Shown here: positions 36,978 through 44,536 of the stretch, in pieces
Layout: the number at the start of each line of letters is the position of its first letter
Numbering within the stretch: position 1 is the stretch's first letter
NCBI GenBank assembly: GCA_964372095.1
Contig: CAYJPV010000001.1
Coordinates: 310,001 to 374,000 of the forward strand
Source: CAYJPV01 sp964372095
Lineage (GTDB): Bacteria > Acidobacteriota > Vicinamibacteria > Vicinamibacterales > JAKQTR01
DNA: 64,000 nt
Direction of reading: 5' to 3'
Translations under genes and position numbers: made by a program
The notes under the pieces: model-generated
Told to the model about the DNA's origin: nothing
Database searches by the model: none
The model's input: the letters and a program-made list of their open reading frames with translations, nothing else

Positions 36978-37765
36978 GAGGCCTCCCGAATCAGGTTCGC
37001 CAGTGTGGCACCCGGGACGTCGCTGCGCATGAACCACTCGCCAATCAGAAACGCGCTGTACCCCGCCGCACGCAGCCGGCGCACGTCGTCCGCCGAGGCC
37101 AGTCCGCTCTCGGCGACGAACGCCGTGCCGGCCGGGGCATACGGCGCCAGCGCGTCGAAGGTCCGCGTATCGACCACGAGGGTCCGAAGGTTGCGGCAAT
37201 TCACGCCGATCGCGCGAGCCCCCGCGTCGGCGGCCCATTCCAGCTCGCCCCGATCGTGCACTTCCACCAGTGCGGCCAGCCCCAGCGCCTCCGCGTCCCG
37301 CAGCAGCGATACCAGCAACGTCCGGCCGAGGGCCGCGGCAATCAACAGGACGGCGTCCGCGCCGTACGCGCGCGCCTCGTACAGTTGATAGGCGTCGACG
37401 ATGAAGTCCTTGCGCAGCAGCGGTACGTCCACCGCCGCGCGTACCGCCGCCAGGTGCTCCAGGCAACCATCGAAGCACGTCGGCTCGGTCAGCACCGACA
37501 CAGCGGCGGCGCCGCCCTCGGCGTATCCGCGGGCGATCAGCTCGGGCCGGTAGTCCCGCACCAGGATTCCCTTCGCCGGCGACCGCCGCTTGCACTCGGC
37601 AATGACGTTGACGGCATGTCGCCGCGCCAGCCGTTCGACGAACAGGCCGCCGCGCGGGATCCGGTCGCGCCCCAGACGCTCCAGGTCGGCGCGTGGCACA
37701 CGTTCGCGCTGCCAGGCGACGGACGTCTGTACTCCCGCCACGATCGCAGCCAGCAGGTCGTGCAC
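36974..37765 (-). CDS. trpC: indole-3-glycerol phosphate synthase
   Basis: The product has 263 residues from GTG 37765 (GAGGGG about 10 bases upstream), 5 bases after trpD. Catalytic residues lie in VIAECKRRSPAKG (Lys), LRKDFIVDAYQLYEARAYGADAVLLI (Lys, Glu), ALVEVHDRGEL (Glu) and GVNCRNLRTL (Asn, Arg). FVAESGLASADDV and AFLIGEWFM follow. It closes the indole ring by decarboxylation. It is not fused to trpF, unlike in enterobacteria. Confidence 0.96.
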   Translation of the reverse strand: MHDLLAAIVAGVQTSVAWQRERVPRADLERLGRDRIPRGGLFVERLARRHAVNVIAECKRRSPAKGILVRDYRPELIARGYAEGGAAAVSVLTEPTCFDGCLEHLAAVRAAVDVPLLRKDFIVDAYQLYEARAYGADAVLLIAAALGRTLLVSLLRDAEALGLAALVEVHDRGELEWAADAGARAIGVNCRNLRTLVVDTRTFDALAPYAPAGTAFVAESGLASADDVRRLRAAGYSAFLIGEWFMRSDVPGATLANLIREAS

Positions 37766-37770
37766 GATGG

Positions 37771-38796
37771 TTACCCCTCGCTCCCGGCCCGTGAGTACCG
37801 CGCCATGTTCTCGAGCACGCGGGTGGCGGCGCCTGAATCGATGGCCTCGGTCGCACGCTGCACGCCGTCACGCAACGCGCCCGCCCGGCCGGTGATGAAC
37901 AAGGCGGCCGCGGCGTTCAGCACCACCACGTCCCGCGCGGCCCCCCGGCTGCCGCCCAGCACCTCGCGCACAATGCGGGCGTTCGTGGCCGCGTCGCCGC
38001 CGACCAGCGCCGCCGGAGCCGCTTTGGCCATGCCGACGTCGGACGGATGAATGTAGAAGGTGTGCACCGCGCCGCCCCGGCTCTCGGACACCTTCGTGTA
38101 CCCGGTCGTCGAAATCTCGTCGAGGCCATCCGCGCCGTGCACGACCCAGGCGCGCTCGCAGCCCAGCAGCCCGAGGGCACGGGCGAGCAGTTCGGTCAGC
38201 TCCGGCCGTGGCACGCCCACCAGTTGCCACCTCGGCTTCACGGGGTTCGTCAGCGGCCCCAGCAGGTTGAACGCCGTGCGGACGCCCAGGTCGCGGCGCA
38301 CCTCGGCCACCGATCGCATGGACGGGTGGAACGTCGGCGCGAACAGGAAGGCGATCCCGGCCCCCCGCAGGCACGATTCCACCACCTCCGGTGCGGCCGC
38401 CACGCCCACGCCGAGCGCTTCGAACACGTCGGCACTTCCACAGCGGCTGGACACCGAACGGTTCCCGTGTTTGGCCACCGGGACGCCGCATGCAGCGACC
38501 ACGAGTGCGGCCGCAGACGAGATATTGAACGTGCCGGCGTGATCGCCGCCCGTGCCGCACAGATCCACGCAATCTCGCGGCGGCTCGGCGAACCGCGTGG
38601 CGCGTTCGCGCATGGCGCGGGCGAACCCGACAATCTCGGCCGGCCGTTCCCCTTTCATCGCCAGCCCGACCAGCAGCCCGGCCACCTGCGCAGGCTTCAC
38701 CCGCCCCTCGACGATCTCGTTCATCGCGGCACACGCGTCCTCCGACGTGACGTCGACGCCGCGCATGACCGCGTTCAGGACCTCTGCGAATGTCAT
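37771..38796 (-). CDS. trpD: anthranilate phosphoribosyltransferase
   Basis: The product has 341 residues. It transfers phosphoribose from PRPP to anthranilate. VDLCGTGGDHAGTFNISSAAA is the PRPP glycine loop, VAKHGNRSVSSRCGSADVFEALG the anthranilate and PRPP site, and NLLGPLTNPVKPRWQLVGV the conserved C-terminal motif. The N-terminal helical domain (SEDACAAMNEIVEG) is normal. The ATG is separated from the trpG stop by one base. It is not fused to trpG. Confidence 0.96.
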   Translation of the reverse strand: MTFAEVLNAVMRGVDVTSEDACAAMNEIVEGRVKPAQVAGLLVGLAMKGERPAEIVGFARAMRERATRFAEPPRDCVDLCGTGGDHAGTFNISSAAALVVAACGVPVAKHGNRSVSSRCGSADVFEALGVGVAAAPEVVESCLRGAGIAFLFAPTFHPSMRSVAEVRRDLGVRTAFNLLGPLTNPVKPRWQLVGVPRPELTELLARALGLLGCERAWVVHGADGLDEISTTGYTKVSESRGGAVHTFYIHPSDVGMAKAAPAALVGGDAATNARIVREVLGGSRGAARDVVVLNAAAALFITGRAGALRDGVQRATEAIDSGAATRVLENMARYSRAGSEG

Positions 38797-38797
38797 C

Positions 38798-39376
38798 TCA
38801 CGTCTCCTGACGGATCGACAGGAAGTTGCGCAGCACCTGGCGGCCGTCGGCCGTCAGCACCGATTCGGGATGGAACTGGACACCGTGCACCGCCCACCGG
38901 CGGTGCCTGAGCGCCATGACGACGCCATCGTCCTGTGAGCGGCCCGCAATCTCGAGGTCGTCAGGCCAGGCCTCCTCCGCCACCGCCAGCGAGTGATAGC
39001 GGCCCACGGTCATGGGACCCTGCAGACCCCGGAATACGCCTTTCCCGTCATGGTCTACCTTCGACGTCTTGCCGTGCACGGGTGCCGGCGCGCGCACGAT
39101 CCGCCCGCCGAACGCCGCCCCAATCGCCTGATGTCCGAGGCACACCCCGAGAATGGGCACCCGGCCCGCAAAAGCCTTGATCACCGCCATCGTCACGCCG
39201 GCGTCCTGGGGCTGGCCCGGTCCGGGGGAAATGACCAGTCGCTCCGGGCCGAGGCGCTCGAGTTCGGCCACGCTGATGGCGTTGTTGCGGTACACCACGG
39301 GCAACTCGCCCATCTCGCCGAGGTACTGGACGAGGTTGTAGGTGAACGAATCGAAGTTGTCGATGACAATCAGCAT
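38798..39376 (-). CDS. trpG: anthranilate synthase component II (glutamine amidotransferase)
   Basis: The product has 192 residues from ATG 39376, preceded by GGAGGAAC. It is a class I glutamine amidotransferase with MLIVIDNFDSFTYNLVQYL at the start. The nucleophile Cys lies in ILGVCLGHQAIG, and the His-Glu pair in VHGVQFHPESVL. It hydrolyses glutamine and passes ammonia to TrpE. Like many such subunits it could also serve PabB, but linkage to trpE favours anthranilate synthesis. It follows trpE by 19 bases. Confidence 0.95.
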   Translation of the reverse strand: MLIVIDNFDSFTYNLVQYLGEMGELPVVYRNNAISVAELERLGPERLVISPGPGQPQDAGVTMAVIKAFAGRVPILGVCLGHQAIGAAFGGRIVRAPAPVHGKTSKVDHDGKGVFRGLQGPMTVGRYHSLAVAEEAWPDDLEIAGRSQDDGVVMALRHRRWAVHGVQFHPESVLTADGRQVLRNFLSIRQET

Positions 39377-39395
39377 CGCGGTTCCTCCACCAGCC

Positions 39396-40868
39396 TCACA
39401 GCCCGCGCTGGGCGAGTTCGAGGGCGCGCAGCAGCGCCTTCGCCTTCTCCCGCGTCTCTTCGTACTCGGCGGTGGGGTTGGAGTCCGCCACGATGCCGGC
39501 ACCCGCCTGGACGGTCGCCCGCCGGCCCGCGATGACAATCGTCCGGATGGCAATGCAGAAGTCGAGGTTGCCGGCGAAATCGACGTACCCGACCGCACCC
39601 GCGTAGATGCCGCGCCTGTCGGGCTCCAGTTCCGCGATGATCTCCATCGCCCGCACTTTCGGGGCGCCGGACACGGTCCCGGCCGGGAAACAGGCCGCCA
39701 GCGCATCGAGGCGGTCGCAATCCTCGGCCAGCCGGCCCTCCACCACGGACACGAGGTGCATCACGTGGGAATACCGCTCGAGGGCCATGTACCGCGGCAC
39801 GCGCACGGAGCCGTACTCGCTCACCCGCCCGATGTCGTTGCGCCCGAGATCGACCAGCATCACGTGTTCGGCCCGCTCCTTCTCGCTGGACTTGAGTTCG
39901 TCGGCCAGTCGCTGGTCGTCGTCGCCGGTCGCCCCTCGGGGCCTGGTGCCGGCGATGGGATGCGTCTCCACTCGCCGGCCTTCCACCCGCACGAGCATCT
40001 CGGGCGACGCCCCGACGATGGAGTGGCCGCCCATGCGGAGGAAGAACATGTAGGGCGACGGGTTGACGTGACGCAGGGCCCGGTACACGGCGAAGGGCTC
40101 GACCGCGAGATCGCCGGCGAAACGCTGGGAGAGCACCACCTGATAAATGTCGCCGGCCGCGATGCGCTCCTTGGCCGCGCGCACATGGGCTTCAAACTGA
40201 TCCTGCGTGGTGTTCGACGTCACGTCGAACGGCCCGGGGTCGCGGCGTTCGGGCTGCGACAACGTCCGCTCGAGTTCCCGCTCGAGAAACTCGATCTTGG
40301 CGCACGCGAACTGGTACAACGCCCGGAGATCGTCGTCGGCGGTGATCCGCGCATTCGCGATGATGAGAATCCGGTGCTGGACGTGGTCGAAGGCCAGTAC
40401 GGTGTCGAACAGCATGAACCCCGCATCATCCGCCCCGGCGGGATTGGGATCGGCCTGCAGCGTCACCGGCTCGAACCAGGGCACCGCGTCGTACCCGAGG
40501 TACCCCACCGCGCCGCCCGTAAAACGCGGCAGCCCGGGCACGTACGGCGACTGGAACCCGGCCATGAGGCCGCGCAGCGTCTGCATGAACGGCTTGTCGC
40601 TCGTGGACGATTCTCCGCCCTGCTCGACGAAAACGCCGTTGTCCTTCGCGCGCACGAAGAGGAACGGGTCTTTGCCCAGGAACGAGTAACGCGCCACCTG
40701 CTCCCCGCCTTCGACGCTTTCAAGCAGGAACGCGTAGTCCGAGTGCTCGGCGATCTTGAGGAACGCCGATACCGGCGTGAGCAGGTCCGCCATGATCTCC
40801 TTGCACACCGGCACGAAGGTGCCGCGCTGTGCCAGGTCCACGAATTGGTCGAATGTGGTCAGGTTCAT
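39396..40868 (-). CDS. trpE: anthranilate synthase component I
   Basis: The product has 490 residues from ATG 40868, overlapping the aroDE stop (ATGA). The N-domain carries the feedback region (AFLLESVEGGEQVARYSFLG, with the LLES motif that binds tryptophan) and YLGYDAVPWFE. The chorismate-binding domain has PIAGTRPRGAT, LVDLGRNDIGRV, HLVSVVEGRL, FPAGTVSGAPKVRAM and QAGAGIVADSNPTAEYEET. It converts chorismate to anthranilate with ammonia from TrpG. Allosteric inhibition by tryptophan adds to the attenuator upstream. Confidence 0.96.
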   Translation of the reverse strand: MNLTTFDQFVDLAQRGTFVPVCKEIMADLLTPVSAFLKIAEHSDYAFLLESVEGGEQVARYSFLGKDPFLFVRAKDNGVFVEQGGESSTSDKPFMQTLRGLMAGFQSPYVPGLPRFTGGAVGYLGYDAVPWFEPVTLQADPNPAGADDAGFMLFDTVLAFDHVQHRILIIANARITADDDLRALYQFACAKIEFLERELERTLSQPERRDPGPFDVTSNTTQDQFEAHVRAAKERIAAGDIYQVVLSQRFAGDLAVEPFAVYRALRHVNPSPYMFFLRMGGHSIVGASPEMLVRVEGRRVETHPIAGTRPRGATGDDDQRLADELKSSEKERAEHVMLVDLGRNDIGRVSEYGSVRVPRYMALERYSHVMHLVSVVEGRLAEDCDRLDALAACFPAGTVSGAPKVRAMEIIAELEPDRRGIYAGAVGYVDFAGNLDFCIAIRTIVIAGRRATVQAGAGIVADSNPTAEYEETREKAKALLRALELAQRGL

Positions 40869-42322
40869 ACACCGCCTGCAAGCATTGAGAGTTTCCACAA
40901 AGCCGCCTCGCGCATCACGCCGAGCGGCGGCCTGCGGCCGGTCCACCGTTCCTGCTGGAGCGCCGCCTGGTGCACCAGCATGTCGAGCCCGCCCGTCGTC
41001 TGGCACCCCGCCGCACGCGCGTGATGCAGCAGCGTCGTCGCGACCGGGTTGTACACGAGGTCGTACACGAAGCGGCCGTCGAACGTGGCTTCCGGGAAGG
41101 CGGTTTCGTGACACTCCGGGAACGTGCCGACGGGGGTCGCGTTGACGAGGAGGTCCCACGAACCCGCCGGCACCGGGCGCGCTGCGCCGCGGACGCCGAG
41201 CAGGCCTGCCACGGCCGCTGCCCGGGCGCCATCCCGCCCGTACAGCGTGACGCGTGCGCGGTGCCGGGTCAGCGCCACTGCGACAGCCCGCGCGGCTCCG
41301 CCGTGGCCCAGCACGGCAACCCGGGCGCCTTCCAGGGGCACCCCGGCCAGCGGCGCCAGAAACCCCTCGATGTCGGTGTTGTCGGCGGAGTATCCCTCGC
41401 CGACCCGCACCAGCGTGTTCGCCGCCCCGGCGTCACGCGCCGCCTGAGTCACCGAACTCGCCATCGGCATGACGTCCGTCTTGAACGGAGCCGTGACGCT
41501 CAGGCCAGCCACCTGGAACGCGTCCGCGAACGCGCGGAGGTCGTCGACATCCGCCGCGGGCAGGGGCACGTACACCGCATCGACGCCGAGAGCCTGGAAC
41601 GCGGCGTTGTGCATGGCTGGCGACAGCGAGTGTTCCACGGGACGCCCTGCCAGGCCGAACAGCGCGGTCGCCGCGTGGATCCGCCGAAACCCGAACTCGC
41701 GTTCCATGACGGGCGGACTCAGCTGCCCCGGCGCGACCCCGTCACCTGCGTAGCTCCAGGCGCTTCCGAAGCGTGCGGCCAGGACTCGTGTCACGAACCC
41801 GGCGGGTCCCATCCCGATGACCACCGATCGGCCCTCGTCCAGGGAGCGGCTCAGCCGCAGGAGCGGCGAGCAGTCCGACAGGCGCGAGACCGCCACGGCG
41901 ACCTTGACGATTTCGGCACCGCCACGCGTCATGGCCGCGACCCGCGCCGTCAGGTCGGCCGGCACGCCCGCGAAGTCGTGCATCGAGAGGATGCTGCCGC
42001 GGCCACGACGGACGGCCGTCACGTCCGCGAGACGCGCCCGCCATTCCACGTCCACGTAGTCGGCGTCGCTGCGCGCCGCGTCGAGCAGGATCCGGCGGCG
42101 TTCGTCCTCGCTGCCCCGGAACTGCCCGCCTTCTCTGGCGGACCGGCAGGTCAGGATGACGGCGCCCCGTCGTCCCTGCAACGCACCGGCCACGTCAGGG
42201 TCGGCCACGGTGTCCAGACGGAGTTCGACGAGGTCGGCGCCCTGCACCGCGTCGCGTCGCGCGCGCAGTTCCGCCATCGTGGCTCCCGTGACCGTTGCGC
42301 ACAGTCGTGGTCGTGCGTTCAT
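40865..42322 (-). CDS. aroDE: bifunctional 3-dehydroquinate dehydratase (type I) / shikimate dehydrogenase
   Basis: The product has 485 residues and is a natural fusion. Residues about 1-215 are type I dehydroquinase: VELRLD (Glu), ILSMHDFAG (His) and EIVKVAVAV (Schiff-base Lys). Residues about 220-485 are shikimate dehydrogenase: GRPVEHSLSPAMHNAAF, LSVTAPFKTDVMP (catalytic Lys), SADNTDIEGF (Asp) and the NADP loop VAVLGHGGAARAVAVAL. The two catalyse consecutive shikimate steps. This order of domains is best known from plants and Chlamydiae. It is the first structural gene after the attenuator; its ATG lies 12 bases beyond the T-run. Confidence 0.93.
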   Translation of the reverse strand: MNARPRLCATVTGATMAELRARRDAVQGADLVELRLDTVADPDVAGALQGRRGAVILTCRSAREGGQFRGSEDERRRILLDAARSDADYVDVEWRARLADVTAVRRGRGSILSMHDFAGVPADLTARVAAMTRGGAEIVKVAVAVSRLSDCSPLLRLSRSLDEGRSVVIGMGPAGFVTRVLAARFGSAWSYAGDGVAPGQLSPPVMEREFGFRRIHAATALFGLAGRPVEHSLSPAMHNAAFQALGVDAVYVPLPAADVDDLRAFADAFQVAGLSVTAPFKTDVMPMASSVTQAARDAGAANTLVRVGEGYSADNTDIEGFLAPLAGVPLEGARVAVLGHGGAARAVAVALTRHRARVTLYGRDGARAAAVAGLLGVRGAARPVPAGSWDLLVNATPVGTFPECHETAFPEATFDGRFVYDLVYNPVATTLLHHARAAGCQTTGGLDMLVHQAALQQERWTGRRPPLGVMREAALWKLSMLAGGV

Positions 42323-42334
42323 CGTCGTTCAGGC

Positions 42335-42370
42335 AAAAAAAAGACCTCTTCATCCCGAAGGCTGAAGAGG
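42335..42370 (-). terminator. trp attenuator terminator hairpin
   Basis: In the minus-strand RNA, CCUCUUCA (42352-42345 complement side) and UGAAGAGG form an 8-bp stem capped by CC-UUCG-GG with one G-A mismatch, followed by UC and eight Us (A-run 42335-42342 on the plus strand). It sits just before the aroDE ATG, so it can stop transcription before the whole aro-trp operon. Confidence 0.92.
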
Positions 42371-42421
42371 CTTGCTGTGTACGGTTCCGTGTATCGGGTT
42401 ACCGGGCGGGCCTCGTCAGCC
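42360..42421 (-). promoter_or_regulatory. trp attenuator antiterminator pairing
   Basis: GGCUGACGAGGC (complement of 42421-42410) can pair 11 of 12 with GCCUCUUCAGCC (complement of 42371-42360), which contains the ascending arm of the terminator, so the two folds are mutually exclusive. The upstream strand includes the UGA stop of the leader peptide and begins 12 bases after its last Trp codon. A ribosome stalled at Trp leaves it free, and one at the stop covers it. Confidence 0.88.
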
Positions 42422-42520
42422 GGTCGTGCTGCACCACCACCACGAACGCACGCCCGCGCCCGACGCGGCAGGAGCCGCATACGCGCGAACAACGACGTGG
42501 ACCGGGCCGAGGAACGTCAT
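42416..42520 (-). CDS. trpL: trp operon leader peptide
   Basis: The product has 34 residues and is regulatory rather than functional as a protein. Near its end are three consecutive Trp codons (42442-42434, in RSWWWCSTTG), then a stop at 42418-42416 inside the antiterminator strand. Shortage of charged tRNA-Trp would stall the ribosome there. The ATG at 42520 lies only about 15 bases after the -10 box and has no ribosome-binding site, so it may be translated from a nearly leaderless mRNA. This is the classic leader-peptide layout of proteobacterial and actinobacterial trp operons, here before a fused aroDE gene. Confidence 0.85.
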   Translation of the reverse strand: MTFLGPVHVVVRAYAAPAASGAGVRSWWWCSTTG

Positions 42521-42535
42521 GGGTAACCGAAGGCG

Positions 42536-42565
42536 AGGGTACCAGAGCACATTGGAACGTGTCAA
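42536..42565 (-). promoter_or_regulatory. promoter of the aro-trp supraoperon
   Basis: On the minus strand a perfect TTGACA (42565-42560), 18-base spacer and extended -10 TGGTACCCT (hexamer 42541-42536) precede the leader peptide. The expected transcription start is near 42529. No TrpR-like operator palindrome was seen. Confidence 0.7.
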
Positions 42566-42575
42566 TCGGGTTTCC

Positions 42576-42605
42576 TTGACCCTGCGCGTACCAACTCGAT
42601 ATAAG
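42576..42605 (+). promoter_or_regulatory. divergent promoter of the S55 peptidase gene
   Basis: TTGACC (42576-42581), an 18-base spacer and TATAAG (42600-42605) point away from the trp promoter. The two -35 boxes are 10 bases apart. Transcription would start near 42612. Confidence 0.65.
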
Positions 42606-42665
42606 TGAAGAACCCTCCGGCACAACAACGTCGCTGTGGGCGGGTGCAGGCAGATCGGCTTTCCC

Positions 42666-44516
42666 ATGACCTTTCGCCGTCTCTCCATCGTCGCCATGCT
42701 CTGGAGCGTCTGGCTGCTCGGCCTGCCAGCCGCCGAGCGGTACATGGACGTCTCGGACATCAAGCCCGGGATGGTCGGAACCGGACGCACGGCGTTCCGG
42801 GGGAACACGCTGGAGGACTTTCAGGTCCACATCCTCGGCGTGCTCCGCAATACCTTCGCGCCGAACCGGGACCTGATCCTGGCCAGGCTCGAGGGCGGGC
42901 CGCTGAAGGAGACCGGCGTGATCGCCGGGATGAGCGGCAGCCCCGTCTACATCGACGGCCGCCTGATCGGCGCCGTCTCCTATTCCCTCGGTTCGTTTGC
43001 GACGGAACCGATCGCAGGCATCACGCCGATTGCCGAAATGCTCGATGCCGCCAGGACCGCGGCCGCACGTCGCCCGATGACACCGGTGACCATGCCGGCC
43101 TTCGTGACGGGCGACACGTTCCGACACGTCCTGGCAGCCCTGTCGGCAGGCGGGCCGGGTACGTTTGCCGCCGTGCCGTCCGATGTCCACGTGCTGCCTC
43201 CTGGAGGGGTCGACCCGGCCCTCGCCTCCAGGCTGCGCCCCATCGCAACGCCCCTGAACGTCAGCGGCCTCGCCCCTGCAGCCTCGGCCGTGCTGCTGGA
43301 CGCGCTGTCAGGGTTCGGGTTCGTCGGCACGCCGTCAGCCGGCGGTGCTCCGCAGTCAGGCGGCACGGCACCGCGTGTCCTGCGCCCGGGTGATCCCGTT
43401 GGGGTGACCCTGTTGAGCGGCGACTACAACGTCGGCGCCACCGGCACGGTGACAGACGTTGACGGCGACCGCGTGTACGCGTTCGGCCACCCCTTCTTCG
43501 GCCTGGGCCCGGCGCGCCTGCCGATGACCTCCGCGTTCGTGCATACCATTCTGCCCAGTCTGATGTCGTCCACGAAAGTCGCGTCGACCGGCGACGTGAT
43601 TGGCGTCTTCACGCAGGACCGCGCCACGGTCCTGGCCGGCACGCTGGGTGCGGGGCCTGACACCATCCCCGTGTCCCTGACCCTGACGTCGGCGTCCGGG
43701 CAGAAACGCACGCTGCGATTTGCGATGGTCGAGGACCCGTTCTTCACGCCGCTGCTCGCCTTCGTGGGCGTGGGCAGCGCGCTCAGCACGTTCGAGCGGG
43801 ATCTCGGCACCAATACCTACGCCGTGCGGGCACGTATCGACATTCGCGGGCAGGCCGCCGTGTCGTTCGACGACGTCGTCACCGGTGACGGGGCGGCCAG
43901 CGCCGCTGCGTCGTCGATCGCCCTGCCCCTGGCCGCGCTGGTCACGAACGACCGTGAGCCGGTCCGCATCGAGCAGGTCTCCATCGATCTAACCACGGTC
44001 GAGCGGGCCCGGGTGTCGACGATTCAGCGGGTCTGGGTCGATGCGGTCGACGTCAGGGCCGGCCGGCCCGTGCCCGTGAAGATCGTGTTGCGCCCGTATC
44101 GAGGCGTGGACGAAACCCGGACCGTGATGGTGGACGTGCCGGCGTCCGCGGACGGTCCGCTGACGCTCGTGGTTGCCGACGGGTCCCGGCTGGCGCAGCA
44201 GGAGCAGCGCGACGGGCTGATGCCTGCAGCGCCGGGGTCGCTGGCCCAGCTCGTGTCCCAGATTCAGCGCGTGAAGCGCAACAACCGGGTCTACGTCCGC
44301 CTGTACGCGCGCGAGGCGGGAGCCGTGGTCGGCGGAGAGCCGATGCCGGGACTCCCCAACTCGGTGCTGGCCGTCATCGACGGTGACCGCGCGTCCAGCG
44401 GCTCCTCTGCCATCAGCAGTGCCCTCGTCGGCGCATGGGACATTCCCGTGGAGTTCGCCGTCTCCGGACTGCGTACCGTGACCGTGACACCACTTCCCGC
44501 AATCCGCCGTCCGTAA
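42666..44516 (+). CDS. secreted SpoIVB-type (family S55) serine peptidase domain protein
   Basis: The product has 616 residues. The ATG at 42666 gives a Sec signal (LSIVAMLWSVWLLGLPAAE); a GTG 10 codons upstream is possible. The S55 region has DIKPGMVGTGRTAFRG at its start, the nucleophile loop VIAGMSGSPVYIDGRLIGAVS near residue 90 and AFGHPFFGLG further on. These match the SpoIVB peptidase family that cleaves in the periplasm or intermembrane space. The C-terminal half is beta-rich without known domains. No sporulation genes are present, so its role must differ from Bacillus. It is 20 bases upstream of a beta-propeller gene and probably co-transcribed. Confidence 0.82.
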   Translation: MTFRRLSIVAMLWSVWLLGLPAAERYMDVSDIKPGMVGTGRTAFRGNTLEDFQVHILGVLRNTFAPNRDLILARLEGGPLKETGVIAGMSGSPVYIDGRLIGAVSYSLGSFATEPIAGITPIAEMLDAARTAAARRPMTPVTMPAFVTGDTFRHVLAALSAGGPGTFAAVPSDVHVLPPGGVDPALASRLRPIATPLNVSGLAPAASAVLLDALSGFGFVGTPSAGGAPQSGGTAPRVLRPGDPVGVTLLSGDYNVGATGTVTDVDGDRVYAFGHPFFGLGPARLPMTSAFVHTILPSLMSSTKVASTGDVIGVFTQDRATVLAGTLGAGPDTIPVSLTLTSASGQKRTLRFAMVEDPFFTPLLAFVGVGSALSTFERDLGTNTYAVRARIDIRGQAAVSFDDVVTGDGAASAAASSIALPLAALVTNDREPVRIEQVSIDLTTVERARVSTIQRVWVDAVDVRAGRPVPVKIVLRPYRGVDETRTVMVDVPASADGPLTLVVADGSRLAQQEQRDGLMPAAPGSLAQLVSQIQRVKRNNRVYVRLYAREAGAVVGGEPMPGLPNSVLAVIDGDRASSGSSAISSALVGAWDIPVEFAVSGLRTVTVTPLPAIRRP

Positions 44517-44536
44517 TCGTCCATCAGGGTCGCCTC

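Noticed and set aside
42416..42808. Longer minus-strand protein (130 codons) containing the leader peptide
   Set aside because: Its upstream part runs through two promoters and opposite the S55 gene; only the 34-codon leader fits the transcription start and attenuator geometry.
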